From positions 1 to 9,353 of the forward strand of contig JAUJMI010000118.1 in assembly GCA_030446945.1 (NCBI GenBank): DNA of 9,353 nucleotides. The letters are read 5' to 3'. Every line of letters starts with the position of its first letter. The first letter of the stretch is position 1. Shown piece after piece: positions 1-5,550 of the stretch. The DNA is from Longimicrobium sp. (GTDB lineage: Bacteria; Gemmatimonadota; Gemmatimonadetes; Longimicrobiales; Longimicrobiaceae). The translations under genes and the position numbers were made by a program. A model generated the notes under the pieces. The model searched no databases. It was not told where the DNA came from and saw only the letters and a list, made by a program, of their open reading frames with translations.

Positions 1-77
1 GGAAGGTCGCACGCGCCGAGCGCGAGGGCAGAGCCCAGCAGCAGGAGCCCGCGAAAGGCGGGAAGCGGTGGAAGCAT
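1..77 (-). CDS. Lipoprotein, N-terminal fragment only (runs off the window)
   Basis: An ATG at 75-77 on the minus strand opens a frame that stays open to the window edge, giving 25 residues. They read as a lipoprotein signal peptide: a short N-terminal stretch with one Arg (MLPPLPAFRG), a Leu/Ala-rich core, then LALGAC with Cys23 as the likely lipidated residue. The -3 Leu and -1 Ala fit the lipobox; Gly at -2 is less usual. Asp follows the Cys. In Escherichia coli Asp at +2 favours inner-membrane retention, but this rule does not carry to all phyla. No Shine-Dalgarno is visible before the ATG. The mature protein lies outside the window, so its function cannot be called. The gene is downstream of, and in the same direction as, the dehydrogenase at 187-1203, with a 109-nt gap. 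Confidence 0.62.
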   Translation of the reverse strand, partial: MLPPLPAFRGLLLLGSALALGACDL

Positions 78-186
78 GAGGACCGGCGGCGGGGCAGGAC
101 GGAGGGCGCGGTGTGGAGTTTACAAAGGTCGGTACAGCGGGGCCCGTTGTCCAGCCCTGCGTTCGGCCACCTCGAATTCGGTAGAC

Positions 187-1203
187 TCAGGGCGCCAGAA
201 GCACCTTGCCGAAGTTGCCGCGCCCCTGGATGTACGCGTGCGCAAGGCCCGCGCGCTCCAATGGAAAGACGCGGTCCACCACGGGGTCCAGCGTCCCGTC
301 TCGCACCCCCGCCAGGATCTCGCCGAGGCCGCGGGCGAGGAGGTCGGCTTCCTTCCACAGGTGCCCGAGGTTGACGCCGTGGACACCGCGGTTGGAGTTC
401 ATCATGGGGAAGGGGTGGAAGCGCGGCGTCCGCATCACCCCGCGCAGCGCCGCCAGCACGCTGCGCCGCTCGCCCGTGGCGAAGGAGCTGACCCCGAACA
501 CGTACAGCCGCCCCAGCGGCGCCAGCGAGCGGTAGCTCTTGCCGAACGACTCGCCCCCCACGGCGTCCAGCGCGATGTCCACCCCGCGACCGCCGGTGAT
601 GCGCTTCACCTCCGCCTCGAAGTCCCGGGTGCGGTAGTCGATGCAGTGCGCCGCGCCCATCCCGCGCAGCCGGTCGTGCTTGGATGCGCTGGCGGTGCCG
701 ATCACCTCCGCGCCGCGCGCGCGGCAGATCTGGAGCGCCGCGAGCCCCACGCCCCCCGCCGCCGCGTGCACCAGCACCCGGTCGCCGGCGCGGACGCCCG
801 CCAGGTGCACCAGCATGATCCACGCGGTGAGGTAGTTCACGGGGATGGCCGCCGCCTTCTCGAACGACAGCTCGTCCGGCAGCGCGATCGCCTGCGCGGC
901 GGGGATCACCACCGCGCTGGAGTACCCCCCGAACGGCGTCACCGCCCCGACGCGGTCCCCCTCGCGCACCCCCTGCACGCCCGCCCCCACCCGATCCACC
1001 GTCCCCGCGACCTCGTACCCCACCACGGTGGGGAGCCTGGGCGCGTCGGGATACAGTCCCATCCGTGCCAGGATGTCCGCGAAGTTGATCCCCGCCGCCG
1101 CCACGCGGATGCGCACCTCGCCCGCCCCCGGCTCGGGATCGGGCGCCTCGCGCACCTGGAGGACCTCGGGTCCGCCGCGTTTGGTGATCCAGACCTGGCG
1201 CAT
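187..1203 (-). CDS. Zinc-independent quinone oxidoreductase / VAT-1-like medium-chain dehydrogenase
   Basis: This 338-residue protein, of normal length for the family, is a medium-chain dehydrogenase/reductase of the zeta-crystallin/quinone oxidoreductase type. Members reduce quinones or other alpha,beta-unsaturated carbonyls with NADPH in the cytoplasm. The N-terminal GroES-like domain has AAGINFADILARMGLY (about 36-51), closely resembling the VAT-1 signature, and VGYEVAG (61-67). The catalytic-zinc Cys is replaced (N40-F-A-D43), so it should be zinc-free. The Rossmann domain has AAAGGVG (147-153) for the dinucleotide, and the Ser/Lys-rich SASKHDRLR (172-180) sits where NADPH-preferring members bind phosphate. 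The start fits the family N-terminus (MRQVWITKRGGPEVL). It has no Shine-Dalgarno: a C-rich heptamer array in the transcript ends 5 nt before the ATG. The substrate cannot be deduced; crotonyl-CoA reductase-like activity is less likely at this length. Confidence 0.93.
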   Translation of the reverse strand: MRQVWITKRGGPEVLQVREAPDPEPGAGEVRIRVAAAGINFADILARMGLYPDAPRLPTVVGYEVAGTVDRVGAGVQGVREGDRVGAVTPFGGYSSAVVIPAAQAIALPDELSFEKAAAIPVNYLTAWIMLVHLAGVRAGDRVLVHAAAGGVGLAALQICRARGAEVIGTASASKHDRLRGMGAAHCIDYRTRDFEAEVKRITGGRGVDIALDAVGGESFGKSYRSLAPLGRLYVFGVSSFATGERRSVLAALRGVMRTPRFHPFPMMNSNRGVHGVNLGHLWKEADLLARGLGEILAGVRDGTLDPVVDRVFPLERAGLAHAYIQGRGNFGKVLLAP

Positions 1204-1208
1204 GGGAG

Positions 1209-1257
1209 GGGGAATGGGGAATGGGGAATGGGGAATGGGGAATAGGGAATGGGGGGT
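1209..1257 (+). repeat. Tandem 7-bp repeat array, unit GGGGAAT
   Basis: Five perfect GGGGAAT copies (1209-1243) are followed by two degenerate ones, AGGGAAT and GGGGGGT, all at exact 7-bp period. The array ends 5 bp from the ATG of the minus-strand dehydrogenase, so it forms its 5' untranslated region, read as ATTCCCC units in the mRNA. Runs of four G every 7 nt meet the usual G-quadruplex sequence rule on the plus strand, which is the template strand for this gene. Heptamer arrays of this style are known in cyanobacteria (short tandemly repeated repetitive sequences). The similarity is one of form; common origin is not shown. Confidence 0.9.
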
Positions 1258-1304
1258 CCGCCGCGTTCCCCGGCACCTGTGTCACGCGCGGATGGCCGCG
1301 ATCT

Positions 1305-1359
1305 CCCCCCTCTCTCGATAACAGAGGCGCCAGCCTCTCCTGTTATCGGGAGAGGGGGG
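1305..1359. repeat. Long inverted repeat / hairpin between two leftward genes
   Basis: The 20-bp arms at 1305-1324 and 1340-1359 pair at 19 of 20 positions; the single mismatch is at 1315, a T where the right arm calls for C. They read CCCCCCTCTC-T-CGATAACAG on the left and its near complement on the right. The 15-nt interior carries a second short stem, AGGC (1325-1328) with GCCT (1333-1336), so nearly the whole element folds on itself. It lies about 30 nt after the stop of the lipoprotein gene at 1387-2400 and could end that transcript, but there is no T-run on either side. The adjacent GGCCGGGGGGGTGAGGG resembles the tail that accompanies dispersed GGAGAGGGG-type palindromes in many high-GC genomes, so a dispersed repeat is the likelier identity. 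Confidence 0.8.
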
Positions 1360-1386
1360 CCGGGGGGGTGAGGGCAGGGTGAGGGC

Positions 1387-2400
1387 CTACCGCGCCTCCC
1401 CCGGCGCCTCGCCGCGGCAGGGGGTCCCTTCCCACACGCGCGCCCAGCGGTTGCCGCGGTCCTGCGAGACGGCCTCGTACCAGGAGTCCTGCGCGCCGAA
1501 CACCTGCACCAGCATCTCCGCGCCGCCGGTGCGGTTCCAGTTCAGGTAGTCGACCAGCTTGGGGGCGCGCTTGCCCACCTTGCGGTAGTCGGAAACCTCC
1601 GTGTAGAACGGGTTGTAGCCCGTCCGCTGCTCGTACGAGGCCACGAAGAAGACGCTCCACCCGTCCTCCTGCGGCGGCCCCACCGCGAGCTGGTCGCCCA
1701 CCAGGAAGGTGGAGGCCATCTCCGGCTGCCCGCCGCGGATCACGTCCAGCGCCTGCAGGTCGCGCTGGGCGCCGGACCAGCTGCGCGGGCGAGGGAGGCC
1801 GTTCTGCAGCACGGAGCGCTCGGCGATGAGCGGACCGTAGCGGCGGATGGGGCCGGCGACCTGCGGGGGCGAGAACTCGCCCACCACGTCAGGCTCCAGC
1901 CCCCTGCGGAACGCGATGAACTCGTTCTCCGCGGCGGCGGCGGCCACCGTCGTGACCAGCCCCGTGGCGCTGGGGACGCCGCAGGCGCTCACGGGCCCGT
2001 TCCCCTGCACCGTGGCCGTCCCCACGCGGGCGCCTCGGCGGAAGAGCGCGAATTGCGAGTTGGGCTCCAACACCGCGCGGCGGAAGCGCTGCTCGTACGC
2101 CTGCGGCGACACCCCCGCCGGACGGCGCAGCGCGCGCAGCGAGTCGCCCGAGATCTCGGCCACGGGGATGATCTGCGCCCCGCTGGCAGTGCGGATCACG
2201 TGGAAGAGCACCGAGCCCGTGGGGAGCCCCAGCGAGGCGGCGCCCTCGTTGACGGCGGACACCTGCACCACGTCGGTGGCCGGCGGAGGCGGCACCACCT
2301 GCATCGACGACCCGCCCCACTGCACGTTGTCGCAGCCGGAGAGAGCGGTTAGAATCAGGAGCGCCGCCGCGCGGGCGCCGCGGTCTGGAAAGTCGCGCAT
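1387..2400 (-). CDS. Predicted lipoprotein of unknown function
   Basis: This encodes 337 residues when started at the ATG at 2398-2400. A GTG 36 nt upstream is in frame but would add residues before an otherwise standard signal peptide, so the ATG is preferred. The signal is MRDFPDRGAR, a core of AAALLILTA, then LSGC with Cys23 as the lipidation site and Asp at +2. The mature part begins with a Gly/Ser and then Pro-rich linker (VVPPPP, 35-40), followed by a soluble domain with mixed alpha/beta character. It has two further cysteines (C140, C328). The C-terminal third is rich in aromatic residues (FFVASYEQRTGYNPFY, 251-266; YLNWNR, 285-290). I recognise no catalytic motif or named family. It probably sits on a membrane facing the periplasm. 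No Shine-Dalgarno is visible. It is divergent from the flavin reductase across a 175-bp gap. Confidence 0.82.
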   Translation of the reverse strand: MRDFPDRGARAAALLILTALSGCDNVQWGGSSMQVVPPPPATDVVQVSAVNEGAASLGLPTGSVLFHVIRTASGAQIIPVAEISGDSLRALRRPAGVSPQAYEQRFRRAVLEPNSQFALFRRGARVGTATVQGNGPVSACGVPSATGLVTTVAAAAAENEFIAFRRGLEPDVVGEFSPPQVAGPIRRYGPLIAERSVLQNGLPRPRSWSGAQRDLQALDVIRGGQPEMASTFLVGDQLAVGPPQEDGWSVFFVASYEQRTGYNPFYTEVSDYRKVGKRAPKLVDYLNWNRTGGAEMLVQVFGAQDSWYEAVSQDRGNRWARVWEGTPCRGEAPGEAR

Positions 2401-2575
2401 TGCAAGCCGTATGAGTGTGCGTGCGGGCCGGGCCACTACCGCCGGCCCGCGGTCGTTGCGGGCAGCGGCGGATGCGCCGGGCCCGGTGCGTGCGTGGGCG
2501 AGCGCAAAGAACCGGCCAGGGCCTTGCCGCCGGCCCGCCCAGCCAACCTACCGTCCGCCCCGCCGGGGTGCCAGG
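2401..2575. promoter_or_regulatory. Divergent intergenic region that must hold promoters for both directions
   Basis: The lipoprotein gene leaves to the left (start 2400) and the flavin reductase to the right (start 2576), so both transcripts must begin in or near these 175 bp. The region is extremely GC-rich, and I could not find a -35/-10 pair close enough to the sigma-70 consensus to name. A weak TTGCCG at 2524-2529 has only CCTACC at 17-bp spacing. GGGCC/GGCCC-type self-complementary words occur at about 2427-2446 and 2478-2485. Confidence 0.45.
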
Positions 2576-3055
2576 ATGATCGATCCGAGCCATTTCCGCC
2601 GCGTCATGGGGCACTTCGCCGCAGGCGTGGCCGTGCTCACCACGCTGCGCGACGACGGGCGCCCCGCCGGCCTCACCGCCAGCGCCGTCTGCTCCGTGTC
2701 GTTGCAGCCCACGCTGCTGCTGGCGTGCGTGGACCGCGCGAGCGAGTCGCACCGCTTCGTGGAGGGCTCGGGCATCTTCGCCGTGAACGTGCTGGAGGAG
2801 GGCGAGGGCGAGACGCTGGCGCGCCGCTTCGGCACCTCCACGGGCGAGGACAAGTTCCTGGGCACCGCCTTCCACGCGGAGCGCACGGGCGCGCCGGTGC
2901 TGGACGCGGCACTGGCCTGGCTGGACTGCCGCGTGCGCAACGCCTACGACGGCGGCGACCACACCATCTTCGTGGGCGAGGTGGAGGCGGCGGAGACCCG
3001 CGAGGGCACCCCGCTCCTCTACTATCGCGGGGGATATGGACGCTTTGCGCCCTGA
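2576..3055 (+). CDS. Flavin reductase-like protein (FMN-binding split-barrel)
   Basis: This 159-residue protein has the pattern of the flavin reductase-like family (HpaC/DIM6/NTAB type). Members bind FMN or FAD and use NAD(P)H to supply reduced flavin to a partner monooxygenase. Visible hallmarks are FAAGVAVLTT (14-23), the flavin-pocket stretch from L33 to V52 (LTASAVCSVS then P45 and CV), FAVNVL (68-73), the conserved GDH (127-129) followed by IFVGEVE, and PLLYYRGGYG (146-155) near the C-terminus. The start ATG at 2576 is chosen because MIDPSHFRRVMGHFA matches how the family begins; AGG touches the ATG but no properly spaced Shine-Dalgarno is seen. Its last 20 nt overlap the next gene, implying co-transcription. 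No monooxygenase is present in the window, so its electron acceptor is unknown. Confidence 0.92.
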   Translation: MIDPSHFRRVMGHFAAGVAVLTTLRDDGRPAGLTASAVCSVSLQPTLLLACVDRASESHRFVEGSGIFAVNVLEEGEGETLARRFGTSTGEDKFLGTAFHAERTGAPVLDAALAWLDCRVRNAYDGGDHTIFVGEVEAAETREGTPLLYYRGGYGRFAP

Positions 3056-4475
3056 CCGCGTGCGCCTCGGCGGGCTGGCGGCCCGCGCCGGCCTGGTGGG
3101 GATGGCCGCGGGCATCACCCTCTTCGCCGCCGGCAGCCTGATCCTCTACGAGGCCGGAGGCGCGCTGGGCGCGGCCGGCGGGCTGGCGGCCACCTTTGCC
3201 GTGGCGCTCGCTGCCGGCGTGTGGGCGGGCGCCCCCGGCGCCCGCGGCGACGTCGCGCCGACCGGACGTTGGGTCTTCGCCGGGCTCTCGCTGGCCCTGG
3301 GGGGGCTCTTCGCCATCGCCTGGACGGTGGCCGGCGGCGAGCGGTTCGGCGCTCCGAGCCGCGCCGCCGCGCTCCTCTTCATGGTGGGCCTCCCCGTCTA
3401 CGCCGCCGGCTTCCTCCTCCCCGCGCTGGTTGCATGGGAGCGCGAGGGGGCGAATGAGGCCGGGGAGGAGGCGGACTCCCTCGGCCTCGCCGGCACCGCC
3501 GCGGTCGCCGTGCTGGTGGGGCTCGCGGTGGGCGCGGCGCTGGCGGGGCTCGTGCTCCTGCCCCGCGTCCTTCCGGGGCCGCTGCTGATGGTGATGGGCG
3601 CGATCCTCACGTCGCCGCTCCTCTTCCCCAACCGCGCGGTGCCCACCACCACCGAGCGCGTCCTCCACGAGACGGAGACGCCGTACAACGTGCTGCGGGT
3701 CACCGAGACGGTCTTCGCGGAGGGCCGCCAGCCGGAGCTCAAGCTCTACCAGGACGACGAGATCGAGTCCGGCGAGCTGTCGCGGAGCGGGGCGCCCTCC
3801 TTCGCCTACATCGCCGCGGCGGAGCGCTGGTTGGGGGACACGGGGCGCCCGGGGATGTCGTACCTGTGCCTGGGCGGCGGCGCCTACACCCTGCCGCGCC
3901 GCGTCGCGGAGAAGGATCCCACCGCCCGCGTCACCGTCGTGGAGCGCGATCCCGAGGTGACGCGCGTGGCCTACCGCTACTTCGGCCTGCGCCCGGAGCA
4001 CGGCATCGCCACCGTCCACGGCGACGCGCGCGCCGTGGCCGCCGGCCTCCCGCGCGCCACCTGGGACCGCATCTTCCTGGACGTCTACGACGGCACCGAG
4101 ATGACGCCGCTCCACCTCGTGAGCGAGGAGGCGATGCGGGAGCTGGGTGCCCTCCTCGCGCCGGGCGGTCTCTTTCTGATGAACGCGATCGGCGTGGCGG
4201 CGGGCCCGGGCTCGGTGCGCCTCTGGTCGACGGTGCGCACGGTGGCCGAGGTCTTTCCGCGCGTCGTGGTCTACTCGCACATGGGCCGCGACTTCCCCGA
4301 CCGCCAGAACTTCCTCCTGGCCGCCGCCCTGGAAGACGGCCCCGCCTTCCCCTCGCGCGCCGGGATGTTCGACGTCTGGCCCCGCGCGGAGTGGCCGCGC
4401 CTCCCAGGCGTCGCCGTCTTCCGCGAGCGGGAGGAGCGGACTGCCCCCGCCCGGGAGGCGACGCCGGCGGGGTGA
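3036..4475 (+). CDS. Membrane protein fused to a spermidine-synthase-like methyltransferase-fold domain
   Basis: The protein has 479 residues in two halves. Residues about 18-198 contain six hydrophobic segments (18-40, 43-65, 79-101, 110-134, 150-176, 180-198). Residues about 205-465 are a soluble domain with the spermidine synthase plan: LGGGAYTLPR (279-288) for the nucleotide loop, VVERDPEV (301-308) with E303 as the probable ribose-binding acid, HGDAR (328-332), and FLDVYDGTEMTPLHL (347-361). In the last of these, D349 and D352 keep the D-x-x-D spacing of the catalytic DSxDP of SpeE. True SpeE has no membrane part and carries Asp after the Gly run; here it is Ala. The substrate is therefore uncertain, and polyamine synthesis is only inferred. 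No S-adenosylmethionine decarboxylase is nearby. The ATG at 3036 has a G5 run only 2 nt before it, closer than usual. It is read in +2 frame relative to the flavin reductase gene end, with a 20-nt overlap, which suggests translational coupling. Confidence 0.86.
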   Translation: MDALRPDRVRLGGLAARAGLVGMAAGITLFAAGSLILYEAGGALGAAGGLAATFAVALAAGVWAGAPGARGDVAPTGRWVFAGLSLALGGLFAIAWTVAGGERFGAPSRAAALLFMVGLPVYAAGFLLPALVAWEREGANEAGEEADSLGLAGTAAVAVLVGLAVGAALAGLVLLPRVLPGPLLMVMGAILTSPLLFPNRAVPTTTERVLHETETPYNVLRVTETVFAEGRQPELKLYQDDEIESGELSRSGAPSFAYIAAAERWLGDTGRPGMSYLCLGGGAYTLPRRVAEKDPTARVTVVERDPEVTRVAYRYFGLRPEHGIATVHGDARAVAAGLPRATWDRIFLDVYDGTEMTPLHLVSEEAMRELGALLAPGGLFLMNAIGVAAGPGSVRLWSTVRTVAEVFPRVVVYSHMGRDFPDRQNFLLAAALEDGPAFPSRAGMFDVWPRAEWPRLPGVAVFREREERTAPAREATPAG

Positions 4476-4501
4476 GTGAACTCGCGGCAACGACAGCACA
4501 A

Positions 4502-4519
4502 AGTCCGCCTTCACGGACT
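4502..4519 (+). terminator. Weak hairpin just after the spermidine-synthase-like gene
   Basis: AGTCCG (4502-4507) and CGGACT (4514-4519) form a perfect 6-bp stem with a 6-nt loop, 26 nt past the stop of the upstream gene. There is no T-run, so intrinsic termination is doubtful. The sequence may instead be part of a dispersed intergenic repeat. Confidence 0.3.
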
Positions 4520-4584
4520 CGGCGAGCGGGTCCCCTCGGGTGGCGGGCTGACGGCCCCGCCAGGTATGATTCGCCGCTGGAAAC

Positions 4585-4605
4585 ACACGAATTCCGCGTT
4601 CGTGT
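4585..4605. repeat. Short hairpin ACACGAA...TTCGTGT
   Basis: A perfect 7-bp stem, 4585-4591 with 4599-4605, encloses a 7-nt loop TTCCGCG. It is less GC-rich than its surroundings. Function is unknown; it may be part of the same mosaic of intergenic repeats. Confidence 0.5.
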
Positions 4606-4637
4606 ACTCAGGGATGCGCCGGAGCCGTCGCGACGCC

Positions 4638-4772
4638 TGTCATCCTGAGGGAGCCGCGGTGGCCGAGCTCCTCGGCGACCTCCGGTCTACAGCGGCGACC
4701 GAAGGATTTAGCCGGAGCCGGGGCGGGGACGGCATGTCACGCGGGCCCCTCGGAACGCGCATTAGATCCTTC
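4638..4772. repeat. Probable dispersed intergenic element (TGTCATCCTGAG ... GAAGGAT)
   Basis: The element opens with TGTCATCCTGAG at 4638-4649. An inverted pair follows: GAAGGATTTA (4701-4710) against TAGATCCTTC (4763-4772), 9 of 10 bases complementary, 52 bp apart. The combination of TGTCATCCTGAG with GAAGGATCT is a word pair I recognise from non-coding repeats in several soil bacteria. I infer that this is a decayed copy; copy number in this genome cannot be judged from one window. Confidence 0.45.
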
Positions 4773-4844
4773 GCTCCGCGCCAGAGTGTGGAGCGGTGGC
4801 GAGGACGGAGAGCGCTTCTCTCAGTTGACAAATGGGGATGCCGC

Positions 4845-4911
4845 GGCTCGCGAGCCGGCTTCAGCCGCCTTCCCGTGGGTCCAGCCGGGGGCTTCGGCCA
4901 CCGGTGAAGCC
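4845..4911. repeat. Cluster of GC-rich palindromes with GGCTTCAGCC-type words
   Basis: GGCTCGCGAGCC at 4845-4856 is a perfect 12-bp palindrome. CGGCTTCAGCCG follows at once (4857-4868). GGCTTC at 4890-4895 is answered by GAAGCC at 4906-4911. The repeated use of GGCTTC/GAAGCC suggests an intergenic repeat, not a gene. The role is unknown. Confidence 0.45.
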
Positions 4912-4935
4912 GCGCCGGTGCCCGCCCCACAACCC

Positions 4936-4975
4936 CAAGACCCCCTCCCGCGCCTGTGCACGAGAGGGGGCCTTG
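4936..4975 (-). terminator. Strong hairpin ending the small basic-protein transcript
   Basis: The arms at 4936-4947 and 4964-4975 pair over 12 positions with a 16-nt loop, starting 22 nt after the stop of the leftward gene at 4998. Position 4940 opposite 4971 is A-C on the plus strand but becomes U-G, a wobble pair, in a leftward transcript. The full stem therefore forms only in RNA from the minus strand, as expected of that gene's terminator. No U-run follows (the sequence continues GGGGTTGTGGGG), so it may be a U-poor terminator or an RNA-stabilising end. Confidence 0.55.
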
Positions 4976-4997
4976 AGAGTCGCCAGCCGCGAGCGGC

Positions 4998-5327
4998 CTA
5001 CCGCTTCTTCCCCTGCCTCTTGGCCTGCCGCTGCTGCGCCCGCTTCATCTCGCCCTGGTAGAACTCCATCGCCTTCTGGCGCTGTTCCAGGTGGCGCTTC
5101 ATCTGGTCGGACTGCTTCAGCTTGGAGCCCTCGGGCCCGGCGTAGCGCTGCTTGTCCGACATGCGGTACATGAAGCGCATGATGGGGCCGCGGATGTACT
5201 TCAGCAGGAACGCCTGCCCGCGCTTCCCCTCCTTTTCCATCTGCGCGATCGCGTAGGGGAGCGCCTGCACGGAGTCCTGGAGCTGGCGGTGCGTCTCCTC
5301 GGGCGACAGCTTCTTCTTCTTGGCCAT
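4998..5327 (-). CDS. Small, very basic protein of unknown function, divergent from sbcDC
   Basis: This encodes 109 residues from the ATG at 5325-5327. An upstream in-frame GTG would add 16 residues, but MAKKKKLSPEE is a typical start. I recognise no family. The protein has 28 Lys/Arg against 11 Asp/Glu, lysine-rich at both ends (KKKK at 3-6; AKRQGKKR at 102-109) and no cysteine. The middle has a possible amphipathic or weakly hydrophobic helix (FLLKYIRGPIMRFMYRM, 40-56), and the C-terminal third is Gln/Arg/Lys-rich and probably helical (75-105). It has no signal peptide. The composition suggests binding to nucleic acid, ribosome or acidic membrane lipid, which is inference from charge only. 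It faces sbcD across a 223-bp divergent gap. Codon use matches its neighbours, with GC-rich third positions (CAGAAGGCGATGGAG style), supporting a real gene. Confidence 0.78.
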   Translation of the reverse strand: MAKKKKLSPEETHRQLQDSVQALPYAIAQMEKEGKRGQAFLLKYIRGPIMRFMYRMSDKQRYAGPEGSKLKQSDQMKRHLEQRQKAMEFYQGEMKRAQQRQAKRQGKKR

Positions 5328-5550
5328 GGTGCGTAACCTAAGCAAGTTCCTGGAAGGAGCGGGCTTGCGCCGCACTCCGCTATGACGGACCGATCTCCCC
5401 GGCGTTGCTCCGGGGGCCCAACCCTTCTACGTTGCCGCTCCAAACCGGCGGATCGGGGTATGAAGAAAGGGGCGGCGCCGCCCTCCCCGCAAGGGGCGCG
5501 GCGCACCCCTCCCGTCCGGCACCGGCCCCGAACCGGCTCCATCGACGCCC
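5328..5550. promoter_or_regulatory. Divergent region between the small basic protein and sbcD
   Basis: These 223 bp must carry the promoters for a leftward and a rightward unit. I found no convincing -35/-10 pair. TATGAC (5381-5386) and TATGAA (5459-5464) resemble -10 boxes for rightward transcription but lack a -35 at 16-18 bp. A perfect 14-bp palindrome, GGGCGGCGCCGCCC, lies at 5470-5483, 67 bp before the sbcD start. It could be an operator or merely a product of GC-rich sequence. Confidence 0.4.

Larger units (their letters stand above)
4476..4997. other. 522-bp gene-free gap packed with palindromic elements
   Basis: This lies between two convergent genes, so both transcripts should end here. 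Open frames exist on both strands but none has family-like sequence, a Shine-Dalgarno or sensible composition; they are Arg/Pro/Ser-rich translations of GC-rich DNA. The gap contains, in order, a 6-bp stem at 4502-4519, a 7-bp stem at 4585-4605, an element starting TGTCATCCTGAG with GAAGGAT inverted copies (4638-4772), the palindrome GGCTCGCGAGCC (4845-4856), a GGCTTC/GAAGCC pair (4890-4911) and a strong hairpin next to the stop of the leftward gene (4936-4975). The main elements have their own entries. Confidence 0.7.

Noticed and set aside
76..1245. 389-codon plus-strand open frame over the dehydrogenase
   Set aside because: It is the mirror of the minus-strand dehydrogenase. Its C-terminus is a translation of the GGGGAAT array.
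1343..1660. Minus-strand open frame ending in LTPPAPLSR
   Set aside because: Out of frame with the lipoprotein gene; its end is simply the palindromic repeat translated.
2673..4586. 637-codon minus-strand open frame opposite the flavin reductase and membrane genes
   Set aside because: Low-complexity His/Arg/Gly/Glu translation, explained by codon bias of the two genes on the plus strand.
4825..4830. Perfect TTGACA, a possible -35 box
   Set aside because: No AT-rich -10 lies 16-18 bp downstream, and the next gene on the plus strand begins more than 700 bp away.
4476..4930. Open frames on both strands in the 522-bp gap
   Set aside because: No Shine-Dalgarno, no recognisable domain, Arg/Pro/Ser-rich translation, and they run through palindromic repeats.
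4476..4997. tRNA or other structured RNA gene in the large gap
   Set aside because: I found no cloverleaf with a T-loop GTTCRANNC word, nor any known riboswitch core; the stems present are separate simple palindromes.
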